A DNA stretch of 64,000 nucleotides from CATQHL01 sp965204655 (GCA_965204655.1 OZ241998.1:2364968-2428967), one strand, 5' to 3'. Shown: positions 28,670 through 38,900, counted from the stretch's first letter. Notes: generated from the letters alone by a model not told the origin. Translations and numbers: made by a program.

Positions 28670-31288
28670 TCAAGCGGGGGGCTTGAAGGCGTCAAGTATG
28701 TGGTGGGCTTGTTCTCGGTCTAGGTGTAAGGCGGTATTCAATTCTTTTATTGCAGTCTGCTGCTCGTCTTGTGCCTTTGCTCGAGCTTGCTCGGCTGCTT
28801 TGATGCGCTGGATGAATTGCTTAGCGGTCTGAGGGTCGGGGTAAGGGAAGGGGATGTTCTGTATGTCCGCCCAACGAACCCGGGAGCGATTGGCTCCAGT
28901 GGCCCGCAATAGTAATTCTGCTCTGATCTCAGGCGAACGGAGCACAGCCCAGATCACATACGCGTCGTACTCCGATTTAGTTCTAAATACTGTGTATTCC
29001 TTTGATACGAACGACCCCGCCAAGCGGGCGGGCACGACGGCGACGCTGCCGTAACTAGCGGCGATATTTGAGAGCACAATGTCACCTTCATCAACTTTGA
29101 ATAACTGGTTATATTTTGTGCCTACCTTGGGCAGTATCACGTCGCCTTTTGCCGCTTCTCCACTATAGCGCACCGTTAGCAGTTGCTCAAACTGGTCGTG
29201 GTCTCGACAATTAATGACATCCGCACCGCTGAACTCTTTGAGTTCTACAAAGTCGGCCAGCACCTGCGACCCGGCTGGCGAAGATCTGCTGTGTTCAATT
29301 AGGCAGTGTTTCACGTCCAGCCTGTCTATGACGCGGCTTGCTGGAACGATGTGGTCTGGCGACCCGTTGCCCGAGATGAAGTTCTTGTACTCGCGGAGGA
29401 CAGCAGCGACTTCCTTCACAGCGCGTTCGCGTAGTTCGTCATCGCCGGGCATCCACCTAGCCCGCTTCGGGTCGTCTATGCCAACATAGCGGCAGGCGTA
29501 CATGAACACCGGAGGGTGACTCTGGGGCGAGTACGAGTCAGTCTTGCGTCGTTTCTCCAACACTACGAAAGACGTCTTCACCCGGGCCTCCGAGCGTTGG
29601 AACGCATCACCGGGCAGTGATATCACGGCTTTGATCGTGTAGAACTCCCGCAACTTTTCTCTGAACCATTTGTATTCGGGGCTGTTGAGAAACCCGTCGT
29701 CTATAACCGAGATAAGCCGTCCACCGGGCTTCAGGTAGTGGTGGTACATCTCAAAGAACATCATTTTGGCCAAGACGTTCTGTTTGCCGACTGCTATGGC
29801 GTATTGCTCCAGCACATACTTGTCGCTTTCTTGAGCACGATCGTAGGTTTTGGAGAAAGGAGGATTCGTGAGCACCACATCAAAAGAACCTTCAAGATTT
29901 AGTCTGCGCAGTTCGTCTTTTTCAATGGCTGTTTCGGGGTGATCGCCTGTTTCGTCGCTTATGTTCAGATCCAGGCTGTCGACGTTGAAGATGTGGCTGC
30001 CGCCATCGCCGTGAAGGTACATGTTCAGCCTGGCGATCTTGGCCAGGTTCGGATCTTTGGCGAAGTCCATGCCGTATATGCGCTCGTCGGCTATCGCTTT
30101 GCGCTCAATGCCTTTGGCGTCGTCAGACAACGATTCGTTGCGGTTAACTTTCGACCACATGTCAGCGAGAGCATCAATTAGAAATCCGCCAGTTCCGCAG
30201 CAGCCGTCCAATACGCGGTCAGTCGGAAGGAGGTTGCCTAGACCCACCCCTAACTTGACGAGAGTGCGCGGCGTGAAGTACTGCCCAAGGTCTTTGCCTC
30301 GCATAGTGGCGCTTAGAAAATTCTCAAAGAGCCTGCCGTTCAGGTCGGCGTCTATGCCGAATAAATACAGAGTTTCCAAGCGTTTGACGACACCCTTAAT
30401 CGTCTCAGGCTTAAGGTTGATCTCTTCGCCTTTATTAAAGAAACGCTTGCGAATTCTCCTAGCTATTTCCATTTCTACGTCATTTGTAAAGTCTCTGAAC
30501 AAAATAGAATTGACAGGATTCGGGGTTAGCTGCGCGTCGATCCAGCGAACCGAGAACTCCACTTCGTCGGCCGGCTGTTCAAACCGACGCTCCGCCACGA
30601 GACCGGGGTAGTTGTCCTTCATCTTCTTGTCCGACAATAACTTGAGAGCTATGAGCTTCACAAACTCTGAGAACCCGGCTGCTTGACTGATCCGATCTGA
30701 TTTGTAGATGTGCCGGTGGCACTGAGCGAACACGCTGTTCACTTCAGCGATACCCGGCTTAGTGAACTGCAGCGTGTCCGACGAAGCAGACACCTGACGA
30801 CCGCCCGCAAAAACATCTGAGCGCAGTAGGCGCACGAAGGTCTCGTAGTTTGGGTTTCCTTCAGTGAAGTCAACGAAATCCAAAGACAACAACGGGCCAG
30901 GGTCTGCCACCCGGTAGAGATGCGTCTTCGTAGCGTTCGTCAAGACGAAATATACGACAGGCCCATCCGTCGAGTAAGCCCGATTGATGGCGTAGCAATA
31001 TTCACGGGCCTGATCTATGTGATCCGTCAAATTCTTGTCTGGATGCTTCGCCTCTAGTATCCATCTGATGTGGCCCGCCACCTTCAGCGCGAAATCCGGC
31101 TTGTGGAGATCCCCGGACATTCTGCCCCCCGACAGGCTCTCCAACGTCGCCTTAGTTCGGATTTCCCTGTCCTGGTAACGAAGCGCATCCTGCAACAGGC
31201 GACGCACGAAGGACTGCTCAACATCAGATTCGTTACGGAGATCGCGAAAGTCGCAGAACCGGTTTCGCAGCGCCGGCCTTCTGTTCAT
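28670..31288 (-). CDS. Single-chain Type IIG restriction-modification enzyme (nuclease-HsdM-HsdS)
   Basis: From ATG 31288, which follows GCGAGGGGC, a protein of 872 residues. The open frame runs 65 codons further up but that part is compositionally unlike the rest. Domains in order: an HsdR-N-like nuclease (KPDFALKV then WILEAKHPDK, giving Asp and Glu-x-Lys), HsdM-type methyltransferase (GQYFTPRTLVKLGVGL, LDGCCGTGGFLIDAL, DVVLTNPPFSKT, NPPF motif), and an HsdS-like C-terminus with one target-recognition domain and a coiled-coil (QFIQRIKAAEQARAKAQDEQQ). It is convergent to nothing and lies 30 bases before the MBL gene, same strand. No phase-variable tract was found. It should recognise a bipartite or asymmetric site, which cannot be predicted here. 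Confidence 0.87.
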   Translation of the reverse strand: MNRRPALRNRFCDFRDLRNESDVEQSFVRRLLQDALRYQDREIRTKATLESLSGGRMSGDLHKPDFALKVAGHIRWILEAKHPDKNLTDHIDQAREYCYAINRAYSTDGPVVYFVLTNATKTHLYRVADPGPLLSLDFVDFTEGNPNYETFVRLLRSDVFAGGRQVSASSDTLQFTKPGIAEVNSVFAQCHRHIYKSDRISQAAGFSEFVKLIALKLLSDKKMKDNYPGLVAERRFEQPADEVEFSVRWIDAQLTPNPVNSILFRDFTNDVEMEIARRIRKRFFNKGEEINLKPETIKGVVKRLETLYLFGIDADLNGRLFENFLSATMRGKDLGQYFTPRTLVKLGVGLGNLLPTDRVLDGCCGTGGFLIDALADMWSKVNRNESLSDDAKGIERKAIADERIYGMDFAKDPNLAKIARLNMYLHGDGGSHIFNVDSLDLNISDETGDHPETAIEKDELRRLNLEGSFDVVLTNPPFSKTYDRAQESDKYVLEQYAIAVGKQNVLAKMMFFEMYHHYLKPGGRLISVIDDGFLNSPEYKWFREKLREFYTIKAVISLPGDAFQRSEARVKTSFVVLEKRRKTDSYSPQSHPPVFMYACRYVGIDDPKRARWMPGDDELRERAVKEVAAVLREYKNFISGNGSPDHIVPASRVIDRLDVKHCLIEHSRSSPAGSQVLADFVELKEFSGADVINCRDHDQFEQLLTVRYSGEAAKGDVILPKVGTKYNQLFKVDEGDIVLSNIAASYGSVAVVPARLAGSFVSKEYTVFRTKSEYDAYVIWAVLRSPEIRAELLLRATGANRSRVRWADIQNIPFPYPDPQTAKQFIQRIKAAEQARAKAQDEQQTAIKELNTALHLDREQAHHILDAFKPPA

Positions 31289-31657
31289 GCGATCAGCCCC
31301 TCGCTGGGCAAGCACTGATAGCGGCTCGCTCCGCGGCAGCGTTCGGGCAGCGATTTTCGGGCAGAGATCGGAACGCCTCCACCCCGACGACACAGACCAT
31401 GCCCACAACGTACTATGCCACTGCGACAAGCCGGTGAAACTCGGTGCGGGAACGTCCCCCGGCGGTGCCTGCGCTGAGGTCAAATTTCCAATCTAGATCG
31501 GGCGCAGGGTTTGCTTGACCTGCGGTTTTTGTAATTCAGTGCCAGCCCTATTCTCGGTTGCCTCTCCTGGAATGCCACGAAGCAGGTTAGAGGTCGTGCT
31601 ACAGTGAGTTGCTGGGGGAAGCCTCCGGAAAGTCCCGACAATAGAAAGGTTCTGGGA
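31289..31657. other. Divergent spacer between a Type IIG gene and the ubiquitin-like operon
   Basis: No gene is supported. It must hold the promoters for both directions. A purine-rich leader (AGAAAGGTTCTGGGA) precedes the ubiquitin-like gene. The first part is GC-rich and open on the minus strand (the upstream extension of the Type IIG frame); the last 150 bases are lower in GC. Confidence 0.45.
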
Positions 31658-31927
31658 ATGACATCAGGGTATCAAAGCGAAATCATGGGTGAGGGCGAAG
31701 AAATTCGTATCACAGTTAACGAGCAAGTTGTTGTCATCAGGCCTGATGACAACAATCCTAGTGCCATCAAGCAACGCGCCAAAGAACAAGGCGTGGCTGT
31801 GGAAATCGATTTTGAACTAGCAGCCGAATGTGATGACGGCAAGTTTATCTTATTTTCCGAGTTGGAGACCGTGGACATCGAAAATTTCTCCACCTTCACG
31901 GCCACAGCCGCGGATGACAACTCATAG
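31658..31927 (+). CDS. Ubiquitin-like (multiubiquitin-family) protein
   Basis: An 89-residue protein from ATG 31658. The sequence EIRITVNEQVVVIRPDD, then SAIKQRAKEQG, FELAAECDDGKFILFSEL and VDIENFSTFTATAADD, follows the beta-grasp pattern of single-copy bacterial multiubiquitin-type domains. It ends DDNS with no Gly-Gly, so a tail adduct would need processing or a different chemistry. It is the first gene of a three-gene operon with an E2-like and a JAB-E1 gene, the arrangement of bacterial ubiquitin-like (BIL/Bub) operons, which have been linked to phage defence. The assignment depends strongly on this context. Confidence 0.65.
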   Translation: MTSGYQSEIMGEGEEIRITVNEQVVVIRPDDNNPSAIKQRAKEQGVAVEIDFELAAECDDGKFILFSELETVDIENFSTFTATAADDNS

Positions 31928-31931
31928 CCAT

Positions 31932-32336
31932 ATGTCCGATTTGAAGACTGAGGTAGCCGACGCTATTGAAGAAATTAAAAGAGTCTATCCAGATGCTAAA
32001 GTAGATCCCAATCCTGACGATATAGGTGGTGCTTATGTGTCTGTTTCTGCAGATATGGGTGACATGTATCGTTCCGAAGACGATGGACATACGCTTCAAT
32101 TTCAGATTCCAACTTCTTACCCTGAAGCACAAGTGAAGGATTTTTATGTGATCCCTCCGCTAGTTAGACTAGATGGTACTGACCCGCAGAACGGGTTCCA
32201 TCTTAACAAGAAATTCCGAGGGCAAGACGCTACTCAAGTATCTCGGAGCAAACCCAACTACAATCTTGATCTAGACAAGTCTTTAAGATTGAAAATAGCG
32301 AAAATACTGGAACATATACGCCGAAATAAGGGATGA
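31932..32336 (+). CDS. E2/UBC-fold protein without cysteine
   Basis: A 134-residue protein starting four bases after the ubiquitin-like gene. The core TLQFQIPTSYPEAQVKDFYVIPP resembles the E2 strand-loop of the UBC fold (P-x-x-YP-...-P), followed by FHLNKKFRGQDATQVSR. There is no cysteine anywhere in the protein, so it cannot form the thioester of a classical E2. This resembles the prokaryotic E2-like families thought to be non-canonical. It may act as an adaptor for E1 or target. Its stop overlaps the next ATG (ATGA at 32333-32336). Family call is moderate; the absence of Cys is a direct observation. Confidence 0.65.
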   Translation: MSDLKTEVADAIEEIKRVYPDAKVDPNPDDIGGAYVSVSADMGDMYRSEDDGHTLQFQIPTSYPEAQVKDFYVIPPLVRLDGTDPQNGFHLNKKFRGQDATQVSRSKPNYNLDLDKSLRLKIAKILEHIRRNKG

Positions 32337-33868
32337 ACCTTCCAGTCTCTTTGCGACTGCCTCAGTCCCTATGGCTTACTCTTATAGACCATCTGTTTCA
32401 AGGTGACAGAAAGGAGCACGGTGCGGTCGTCGCGGTGTCTACACTCCAGACTTCCAGTGGCTGTCGTTTATTAGGTAGAAAGCTTTTTATTGCAAAAGAC
32501 GGCACAGATTACCTTGAAAATTTAGAGACAGATACTTACACCTTAACTGCTGGATTCGTCCGAAATTATATTGTAAAGTGCCGCGATGCCGGTCTATCTT
32601 ACTTGGCTGTTCATAATCATGGTGGTCGCGATCGCGTAGCCTTTTCTGACACGGATATGCGTTCGCATGAAAGAGGATATCCGGCTCTGCTGGACATCCT
32701 CAACGGTAATGGAATCGTGGGAGCGCTGGTTATAGCTAAAAATGCTGTCGCAGGTGACATATGGTTCTCTAAAGAAAACAGAAACGAATTGGAGCGTACG
32801 GTAGTCATAGGCAAGTCTCAACGTATCATCTTCCCTAAAATCTCTGAGATCACCAATGGCGATGATATGTATGATCGCCAAGTCAAAATATTTGGCGAAG
32901 AAGGACAAGCGATACTTAGCAACCAGAAAGTTGGCATTGTTGGCTTGGGAGGAATCGGCTGTTTGGTAAACCAGTATCTAGCGAAGCTTGGTGTAGGTCA
33001 CATTATTGCCGTAGATGAAGATGAAATAGAGCTTTCCAATTTACCTCGTGTTGTCGGAGCGAACCAAGATGACATCAACACACAACCAAGCGGTCATGGA
33101 ACTCTTAAAGTGAAGATAGCTGAGCGAGTAGCACGGGAAGCTAATAATAGAATCACATTTTCAGCCGTACCAGAAAAAGTGCAGAACCCTAACGCCGTCA
33201 AAGAGCTATTAGACTGTGATGCGATATTCTTAGCTGCGGACACTCATACTGCTCGTCTAGTTGTGAACGCCGTTTGCCACCAATATCTAATTCCTGTCTG
33301 GCAGGTTGGCAGCAAAATTCAAACCAATGGAGAGGTCTTTTCAGTAGTCAGGCGTTTGATACCGGGGATGTCTTGCATGACGTGCGGTTCCTCCGGTCTG
33401 ATAGACAGCGCTAGGCTAGCTGATGAAGCCGCTGGAAATTCTAGAACTACCTATGTTGAAAATGTCTCGGCTCCCTCAGTCATAACCTTGAACGGCATCG
33501 GAGCGGCACTAGCCACGAACGATTACCTCTTCTACTCCACGGGCTACCTTCCATCCAAATGTTCACCTAGTTCACTATCCGATACAGACGAGAGCATCGA
33601 ATGGATCAAACATTTTCCTTTGACAAATAAAACTCGCCGTTACACACCAGCCTCCAATTCCGAATGTCGAATTTGCCAACGAAGACTAGGTGCCGGGCAA
33701 ACGATAGATTTACCGGGCCTGACACGTCCCAAACAACCGAAAGCCCTCCAGCACGATGAACGCGATCGCGGTGAGAGTTTCTTGAAACATCTAGCTGCAA
33801 TTTGCCGCAAGATCGTTCACGCCCCTGCGAAACTGTTCCAATCATCCAAGCCGAACTCACACGGCTAA
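32333..33868 (+). CDS. JAB peptidase-E1 (ThiF) fusion
   Basis: A 511-residue two-domain enzyme. Residues 1-165 are a JAMM/JAB isopeptidase: Glu28 (RKEHGAV), His94-x-His96 (AVHNHGG), Ser105 and Asp108 (AFSDTD). Residues about 175-440 are a ThiF/E1 adenylating domain: YDRQVKIFGEEGQ, VGIVGLGGIGCLV (nucleotide loop), AVDEDEIELSNLPR, FLAADTHTARLVVN. Cysteine pairs CMTC and, near the C-terminus, CRIC probably bind zinc. In ubiquitin-like operons the JAB part trims the tail or removes the modifier and E1 activates it. The fusion gives one protein for both. The operon Ubl, E2-like, JAB-E1 is tightly packed (spacings of 4 and -4 bases). Confidence 0.83.
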   Translation: MNLPVSLRLPQSLWLTLIDHLFQGDRKEHGAVVAVSTLQTSSGCRLLGRKLFIAKDGTDYLENLETDTYTLTAGFVRNYIVKCRDAGLSYLAVHNHGGRDRVAFSDTDMRSHERGYPALLDILNGNGIVGALVIAKNAVAGDIWFSKENRNELERTVVIGKSQRIIFPKISEITNGDDMYDRQVKIFGEEGQAILSNQKVGIVGLGGIGCLVNQYLAKLGVGHIIAVDEDEIELSNLPRVVGANQDDINTQPSGHGTLKVKIAERVAREANNRITFSAVPEKVQNPNAVKELLDCDAIFLAADTHTARLVVNAVCHQYLIPVWQVGSKIQTNGEVFSVVRRLIPGMSCMTCGSSGLIDSARLADEAAGNSRTTYVENVSAPSVITLNGIGAALATNDYLFYSTGYLPSKCSPSSLSDTDESIEWIKHFPLTNKTRRYTPASNSECRICQRRLGAGQTIDLPGLTRPKQPKALQHDERDRGESFLKHLAAICRKIVHAPAKLFQSSKPNSHG

Positions 33869-33918
33869 CACTGACGCAAGACCTTAGATAAGCTCCTGAT
33901 CTTTGTATCCTTTGGCGT

Positions 33919-34443
33919 GTGTTCTGGGTATTGACGGGCGTTGCCGCTTTCCTTGTGACGGCTGTAGCTGTTGGCACTGTTTGGGTTGTCAGCAGTCGGC
34001 TTGGTCGAACGGAGTGGGTGGCTGTCTACGACCTCACGGCGGCCAAGGAGTTCGTGCTGCCCCGACTGCCTTCTAGCGTCTCTGAGCGGCTAGGAGCCGA
34101 AGGTGTGGAGCTCTTGCTGGCGTGGCACTTGGACTACTTGCGATCTATAGGGGCGGCGGCTTTTGGTCGGGCGGATGCTCTGGCGTCTGCAGCTTTTGAG
34201 ACGGAGGGTGAGCGACCGCCCGACGCCGCGCCGCCGTCGGGTGGGGGGGGGAGCGAAGCGCCTCCGCCCTTGGAGAGCGAAGCGCCTCCGTCTTTGAGTG
34301 TCGCCGACGAAGCCCTTGACGCTCTTTTGCGTCGGGCGCGGGATGCGGAGGTTGAGATTGACGCAGTGGACATGGCGGTCGTCTTGGAAGAGGCTGCCAA
34401 CTATTTGGCACACATCGGCGCCGTAGGAGACGAGGTTCGCTAG
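33919..34443 (+). CDS. Membrane-anchored protein of unknown function
   Basis: A 174-residue protein. An N-terminal membrane helix (VLTGVAAFLVTAVAVGTVWVV) is followed by a conserved-looking helical region (AKEFVLPRLPSSVSERLGAEGVELLLAWHLDYL) and then a Pro/Ser/Gly insert (APPSGGGGSEAPPPLESEAPP) that includes a G9 run at 34243-34251, and a second helical part (ALDALLRRARDAEVEIDAVDMAVVLEEAANYL). The two flanking helical parts read as one domain split by the insert. I recognise it only as a conserved hypothetical. The start is GTG 33919. Confidence 0.6.
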   Translation: MFWVLTGVAAFLVTAVAVGTVWVVSSRLGRTEWVAVYDLTAAKEFVLPRLPSSVSERLGAEGVELLLAWHLDYLRSIGAAAFGRADALASAAFETEGERPPDAAPPSGGGGSEAPPPLESEAPPSLSVADEALDALLRRARDAEVEIDAVDMAVVLEEAANYLAHIGAVGDEVR

Positions 34444-34526
34444 CGCGTCGCCCGGCTCCCCGGTCTCTCTGCTGGAAGTTGGAACGGCTCCCTGGCGCGG
34501 GCTTCGGTTGCTTCGCGCCCTGCTGA

Positions 34527-34883
34527 ATGTCTTCTAGAATCCTGGTTGTGTACAGCCCGCGGCAGGTTGCCGGTCACCGCTACTTAGGCGACAAGCGTTC
34601 GGGGATCGTCTATGACCTCGCAGCCGTTGGTTCGGAAGGCGGCGAGAGGGGCGGCAAGAGGGGCGGCGAGATCGGCGGCGGCGGGGGCGGCGAGAGGGGC
34701 GAGGGCGGCGGGAGGGGCGGCGAGGGCTCTGAAGGCGGCTTGGCTCTCCGCTCGCTTGTTGATGAACTGCTGGCTTCGGAGCGTTACATCTGCTTCGCCC
34801 CCGACACGCTCGCTGAGGCTCGCAACCGCGGCTATCGCCTCTGCAGCCGACGCGCCTTGCGCAAAGCGTTGAGACGCATCTAA
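34527..34883 (+). CDS. Conserved hypothetical protein with Gly-rich insert
   Basis: A 118-residue protein: SSRILVVYSPRQVAGHRYLGD, then about 35 residues of Gly, Glu and Arg (GGERGGKRGGEIGGGGG), then ALRSLVDELLASERYICFAPDTLAEARNRGYRL. The ends look like a normal small folded protein, the middle like one of the low-complexity inserts seen across this genome. It lies 83 bases after the membrane-anchored protein and 2 bases before the hydrolase gene, suggesting an operon. Function unknown. Confidence 0.5.
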   Translation: MSSRILVVYSPRQVAGHRYLGDKRSGIVYDLAAVGSEGGERGGKRGGEIGGGGGGERGEGGGRGGEGSEGGLALRSLVDELLASERYICFAPDTLAEARNRGYRLCSRRALRKALRRI

Positions 34884-34885
34884 GG

Positions 34886-35674
34886 GTGGAAACAACCTTC
34901 ACTTCCGGCTCGCTGAAGTTGTCGGGCTACTTGGCTCAGCCTCTCCGACGCGACGGCGTCCCACGGCGGACGCCCCGGAGCGCTGTGATCTTCTGCCATG
35001 GCTTTCCGGCGGCGGTCGGCAGCGCAAAGAAAGCCGGCGTTTCGTATCACGTCCTTGCCGACCGCATCGTTGAGGACATGGGCTGGACAGCTTTCGTGCC
35101 GAACTACAGAGGCTGCGGACATTCCGAAGGCAACTTTTCGCTTCCGGGTTGGCTGGAAGACATTCGGGCGGCAGTGGAGCACGTGTGCACCGCCGCTTCC
35201 GTCACGAGCGTCTGGGTGGCGGGCTTCGGGACGGGCGCCACTCTCGGTCTCACCGCAGCGGCTGACCTGCCTCAGGTCGCCGGAGCGGTGTCGGTCGCCG
35301 CTCGGGCGGATTTCGTCGGCTGGGAGACCAACGCCGAAAGTCTTCTTGCTCACTCTCGGAACGTCGGAGTGGTCAGCGACGACGACTTTCCTGCGGACTT
35401 TGACGAGTGGGCGGCAGGCCTGAGAGGAATCTCCGCCGTGGAGGCGGCAGGACGACTGGCGCCGCGTCCGCTTCTGATAGTTCACGGAGCCGACGACGAA
35501 CTCGTGAAGCCCACCGACGCCCGTGTCATAGCCGACGCCCACGGGACAGCCGACTTGCGAGTGCTCCACGCAGGAAGCCACCGTCTGCGCTACGACCCGC
35601 GCTGCATTTCCCTGGTGCTTGGCTGGCTGGATCGCCGAGGCCACGACGCCGTACCGATGGCGGCGAGCCGATGA
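34886..35674 (+). CDS. Alpha/beta-hydrolase fold protein with Gly at the nucleophile position
   Basis: A 262-residue protein from GTG 34886. The fold is clear: VIFCHGFPA (oxyanion loop), PNYRGCGHSEGNFSLPGW, the elbow VAGFGTGATLGL, LIVHGADDELVKP (acid) and AGSHRLRYDP (His). In the elbow the usual G-x-S-x-G reads G113-F-G115-T-G117, so the nucleophile is Gly and catalysis by the classical route is not expected. The elbow, acid and His regions otherwise keep the family pattern. It might have lost catalysis and serve as a binding protein. Downstream 35675-35997 is non-coding. Confidence 0.75.
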   Translation: METTFTSGSLKLSGYLAQPLRRDGVPRRTPRSAVIFCHGFPAAVGSAKKAGVSYHVLADRIVEDMGWTAFVPNYRGCGHSEGNFSLPGWLEDIRAAVEHVCTAASVTSVWVAGFGTGATLGLTAAADLPQVAGAVSVAARADFVGWETNAESLLAHSRNVGVVSDDDFPADFDEWAAGLRGISAVEAAGRLAPRPLLIVHGADDELVKPTDARVIADAHGTADLRVLHAGSHRLRYDPRCISLVLGWLDRRGHDAVPMAASR

Positions 35675-35997
35675 TCGCCCGTCGCCGCCGCAGGTTTCGG
35701 GCAGGCTTCGCCCAGGGGCGCCAGCGCCGCCAGCCCAGTGCGCACGGGCCGCCAGCGAGGTTCGCCAGCGCCGCCAGCCCCGCCAGCGCCGCCGCCGGCG
35801 GGCGGCCGCATGCTGCCTGCCGTTGACACGTCATTGCGAGGAGGGATTCCCCGCTGGGCTAATTGCGTTCCGAGTTCTGTAAAATGGTTCGTACGGGGTG
35901 CGCTGAATCACGCACCTCGTCGTGAAGTTCCGTCAGTTCCGCCGGGGCGCGCCCCCGCCCCCGTCGCCGGGCAAGCAAGCAAGCAATCAGCAAGGAG
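35675..35997. other. GC-rich spacer before the Cache lipoprotein gene
   Basis: No convincing gene. It contains a run of short GCCAGCGCCGCCAGCCC-like repeats (about 35720-35800) that keep frames open on both strands, then a lower-complexity stretch and AAGCAAGCAAGCAATCAG before AAGGAG at 35992. Probably the leader of the following gene. Confidence 0.5.
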
Positions 35998-38900
35998 ATG
36001 TCTGAAACGATGAATGGGCGAGCAACTTGGTTGACCGTGCTCAAGTCGACTCCGATAAAGTCCGCCCTCAGAGGGTTAGCCGCAGTCAAGACCTTCTTTG
36101 CCTCCGCTAGACCGTCCACCCCCCGCCGCCGCTCCGCACGGATCGTTCTGGCGCTGTCGGTGTCGCTTGCGCTCGTGGCGTCCGCCTGCGGAGGCGCTGC
36201 CGAAGAAGATGAACTAGACGAACTAAGCGAACCTCCTCCGACAACGCAGGAGGAGGAAGAGAGAGAAGACACCAACTTCCGCTCCAGGCCGGACGCCCCG
36301 GACGCCCCTGGCGCCCCTGGCGCGCCTGGCGCCCCGGGCGGCTCTACGACCTCCACAAATGGCGACCCGGAAGGCCCGCCTACGCCGCCGGGCGTCGAGC
36401 TTGGCACAACGACCTCACCGGGTTCGCTAGCCCCCCAGTTCAGCACCAAAGAAGCGCGAGTTCAGAAGATGGTGGCCGACGCTATCGCTCTCTACGAGGA
36501 GCAGGGCGAGGAGGCTTTCGCCGAGTTCTCCGACCCAGCCGGTGATTTCGTAGACGGCGAATTCTACGTGTACGTCCTAAGCACAGACGGCAGGAGCTTG
36601 GCTCACCCCGATCCCTCTATCGTGGGTCAGAACCTCTTCGATCTTCAGGACAGCCAGGGCGTCTACGTCGTCCGCGGCATCCTGGGCAACTCTACCGCAA
36701 GCGGCGACTGGGCGAATTATCGTTTCACGAACCCGCTGAGCGAAATGGAAGAGCCGAAGCGGTCGTGGGTGATACTCCACGACGGATACGTGTTCGGCTC
36801 AGGCTATTACATCACCGAGGCGGAATGGGCGCAGAGCATGGTGAGCGAAGCCTTGGCGCTGTACCGAGCAGCGGGGGGCGAGCGGGCCTTAGAGCAGATT
36901 TCCGGACGGGACGGAGACTTCATCTCCGGCGAAATCTACGTTTTCGCTTTGGATCTGGATGGGGTGTCGTTGGCGCATGCGGCGAATCCGTCGTTGGTGG
37001 GTACGGATCGTTCCGCAGCGAGAGACAGCCGGGGTGAGTTGTTCATTCCGAAGATCATTGACGCAGCCGCCCCCGACGGCGCCTGGGTGGTTTACCGCCG
37101 CCTGAACCCAGTGACTGGAGCTGAAGAGTTGAAGCGTTCCTGGGTGGTGCTGGTGGACGGAAGCGTAGTGTTGGGGGCTGGCTACTACATGGAGGTTGAC
37201 GAATTTGCCAGGCAGTTGGCTAACGACGCTGTTGATCTCTACGCCCAAATGGGCGAGGAGGCTTTCACCCAGATTTCCGACCCGAACGGCAGTTTTGTGG
37301 ATGGCGAAATTTTTGTTCTCGTTCTCACGTCCGACGGCGATGCAGTGGCTCACCCTGTCGATCTGTCATCAATTGAAGGGGACTTGTACGATTACCAGGA
37401 CAGAGAGGGCAACTACGTAATCCGAGACATGATATCTTCCGCCACCCCCCGCGGCGGCTGGTATGACTACCGTTTCCCGAATCCTGTGAGCGGACTTGAA
37501 CAACCGCGACGCTCCTGGACGCTGACATACGACGGGTATGTGTTTAGTGCCGGCTTCTACCCGGCAACCCATGGGTCAATCGATTTGGTTAAGACACTCG
37601 TGGAAAACGCCCTGACGTTGTACGAGGCGGAAGGCGACACTGCCCTTGACGAAATTTCGAATCCTCAGGGAGGGTTCATAGACGGCGAGGTTTATGTGTT
37701 TGCTCTGGGGCAGGACGGGGTGTCGTTGGCGCATGCGGCGAATCCGTCGTTGGTGGGTACGGATCGTTCCGCAGCGAGAGACAGCCGGGGTGAACTGTTT
37801 ATTCCGAAGATCATTGACGCAGCCGCCCCCGACGGCGCCTGGGTGGTTTACCGCCGCCTGAATCCAGTGAGCGGAGTGGAGGAGTTGAAGCGTTCGTGGG
37901 TGAAGGAGGCGAGCGACGGCGCCGTGTTTGGGGCGGGTTATTACCTCAACGAGGTGGAGTTGGTGAGGCTGTTGGTGGATGAAGCCATAAGTCTTTACAG
38001 CGAAGTGGGCGATCAGGCTTTTGATCTCATTTCCGATCCGGATGGCGATTTCATTGACGGCGAGTTTTACGTGTACGTGTTTGCAACCGACGGGGTCAGC
38101 CATGCGCACGCAGCCGACCCTTCGTTAATAGGGAGCAACCTCTTTGACTTGCAGGACAGCCGGGGAACCTACGTGGTTCGGAGCATTCTAGGGAGCGCGT
38201 CCGCTGCCGGCGGCTGGTCTGAGTACAGGTTCATGAACCCCGTGAGCGGGGAAGAAGAACTCAAGCGTTCCTTTTCGGTGCTCCACGACAACTATGTGTT
38301 CGGTTCTGGTTATTACCTCCCCGAGCAGCACGAGATTGATCTGGTGAAACAGTTGGTGGCTTCTGCAGCTGCGTTGTACGAATCGGAAGGCGAGGATGCG
38401 TTTGTTCAGATTTCAGCTTTGGACGGCGACTTCAAGGTTGGAGATATCTACGTGTTTGCGTTGAGCGCTGACGGGGTGTCGTTGGCGGATGCAGAGGATC
38501 CGTCGTTGGTGGGTACGGATCGTTCGGAAGCGAAGGACTCCAAGGGAGAAGTGTTTGTTCCTAAGATCCTCGCTGCTGCCACTCCGGATGGCGCCTGGGT
38601 CACTTATCCTGATCGTACTAGTTCAGTCACCGGGCTGGAGGAGTTGAAGCGTTCTTGGGTTGTGCGGGCAAGCGACGGCGTCGTATTTGGGGCTAGTTAC
38701 TTCCTCACCTACGAAGAGCTAGTTATGCAGATGGTTGAAACCGCCGTCACGCTGTACGACGAAATGGGCGAGGAAGCGTTTGAGCAGATTTCCGATCCGG
38801 ACGGGGAGTTCCTTGACGGCGAGTTCTACGTGTTTGCCCTGAGTGCTGACGGGGTGTCGTTGGCGCATGCGGCGAATCCGTCGTTGGTGGGCACTGATCG

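Noticed and set aside
34243..34251. G9 run in a hypothetical protein gene, considered as another phase switch
   Set aside because: It is short, lies in a low-complexity insert of mixed G/C composition, and the reading frame continues normally. It may slip rarely but no switch design is apparent.
34534..34902. Minus-strand frames opposite the Gly-rich hypothetical gene
   Set aside because: They are antisense shadows of a GGC/GCG-rich repeat and encode Arg/Pro-rich sequence without features.
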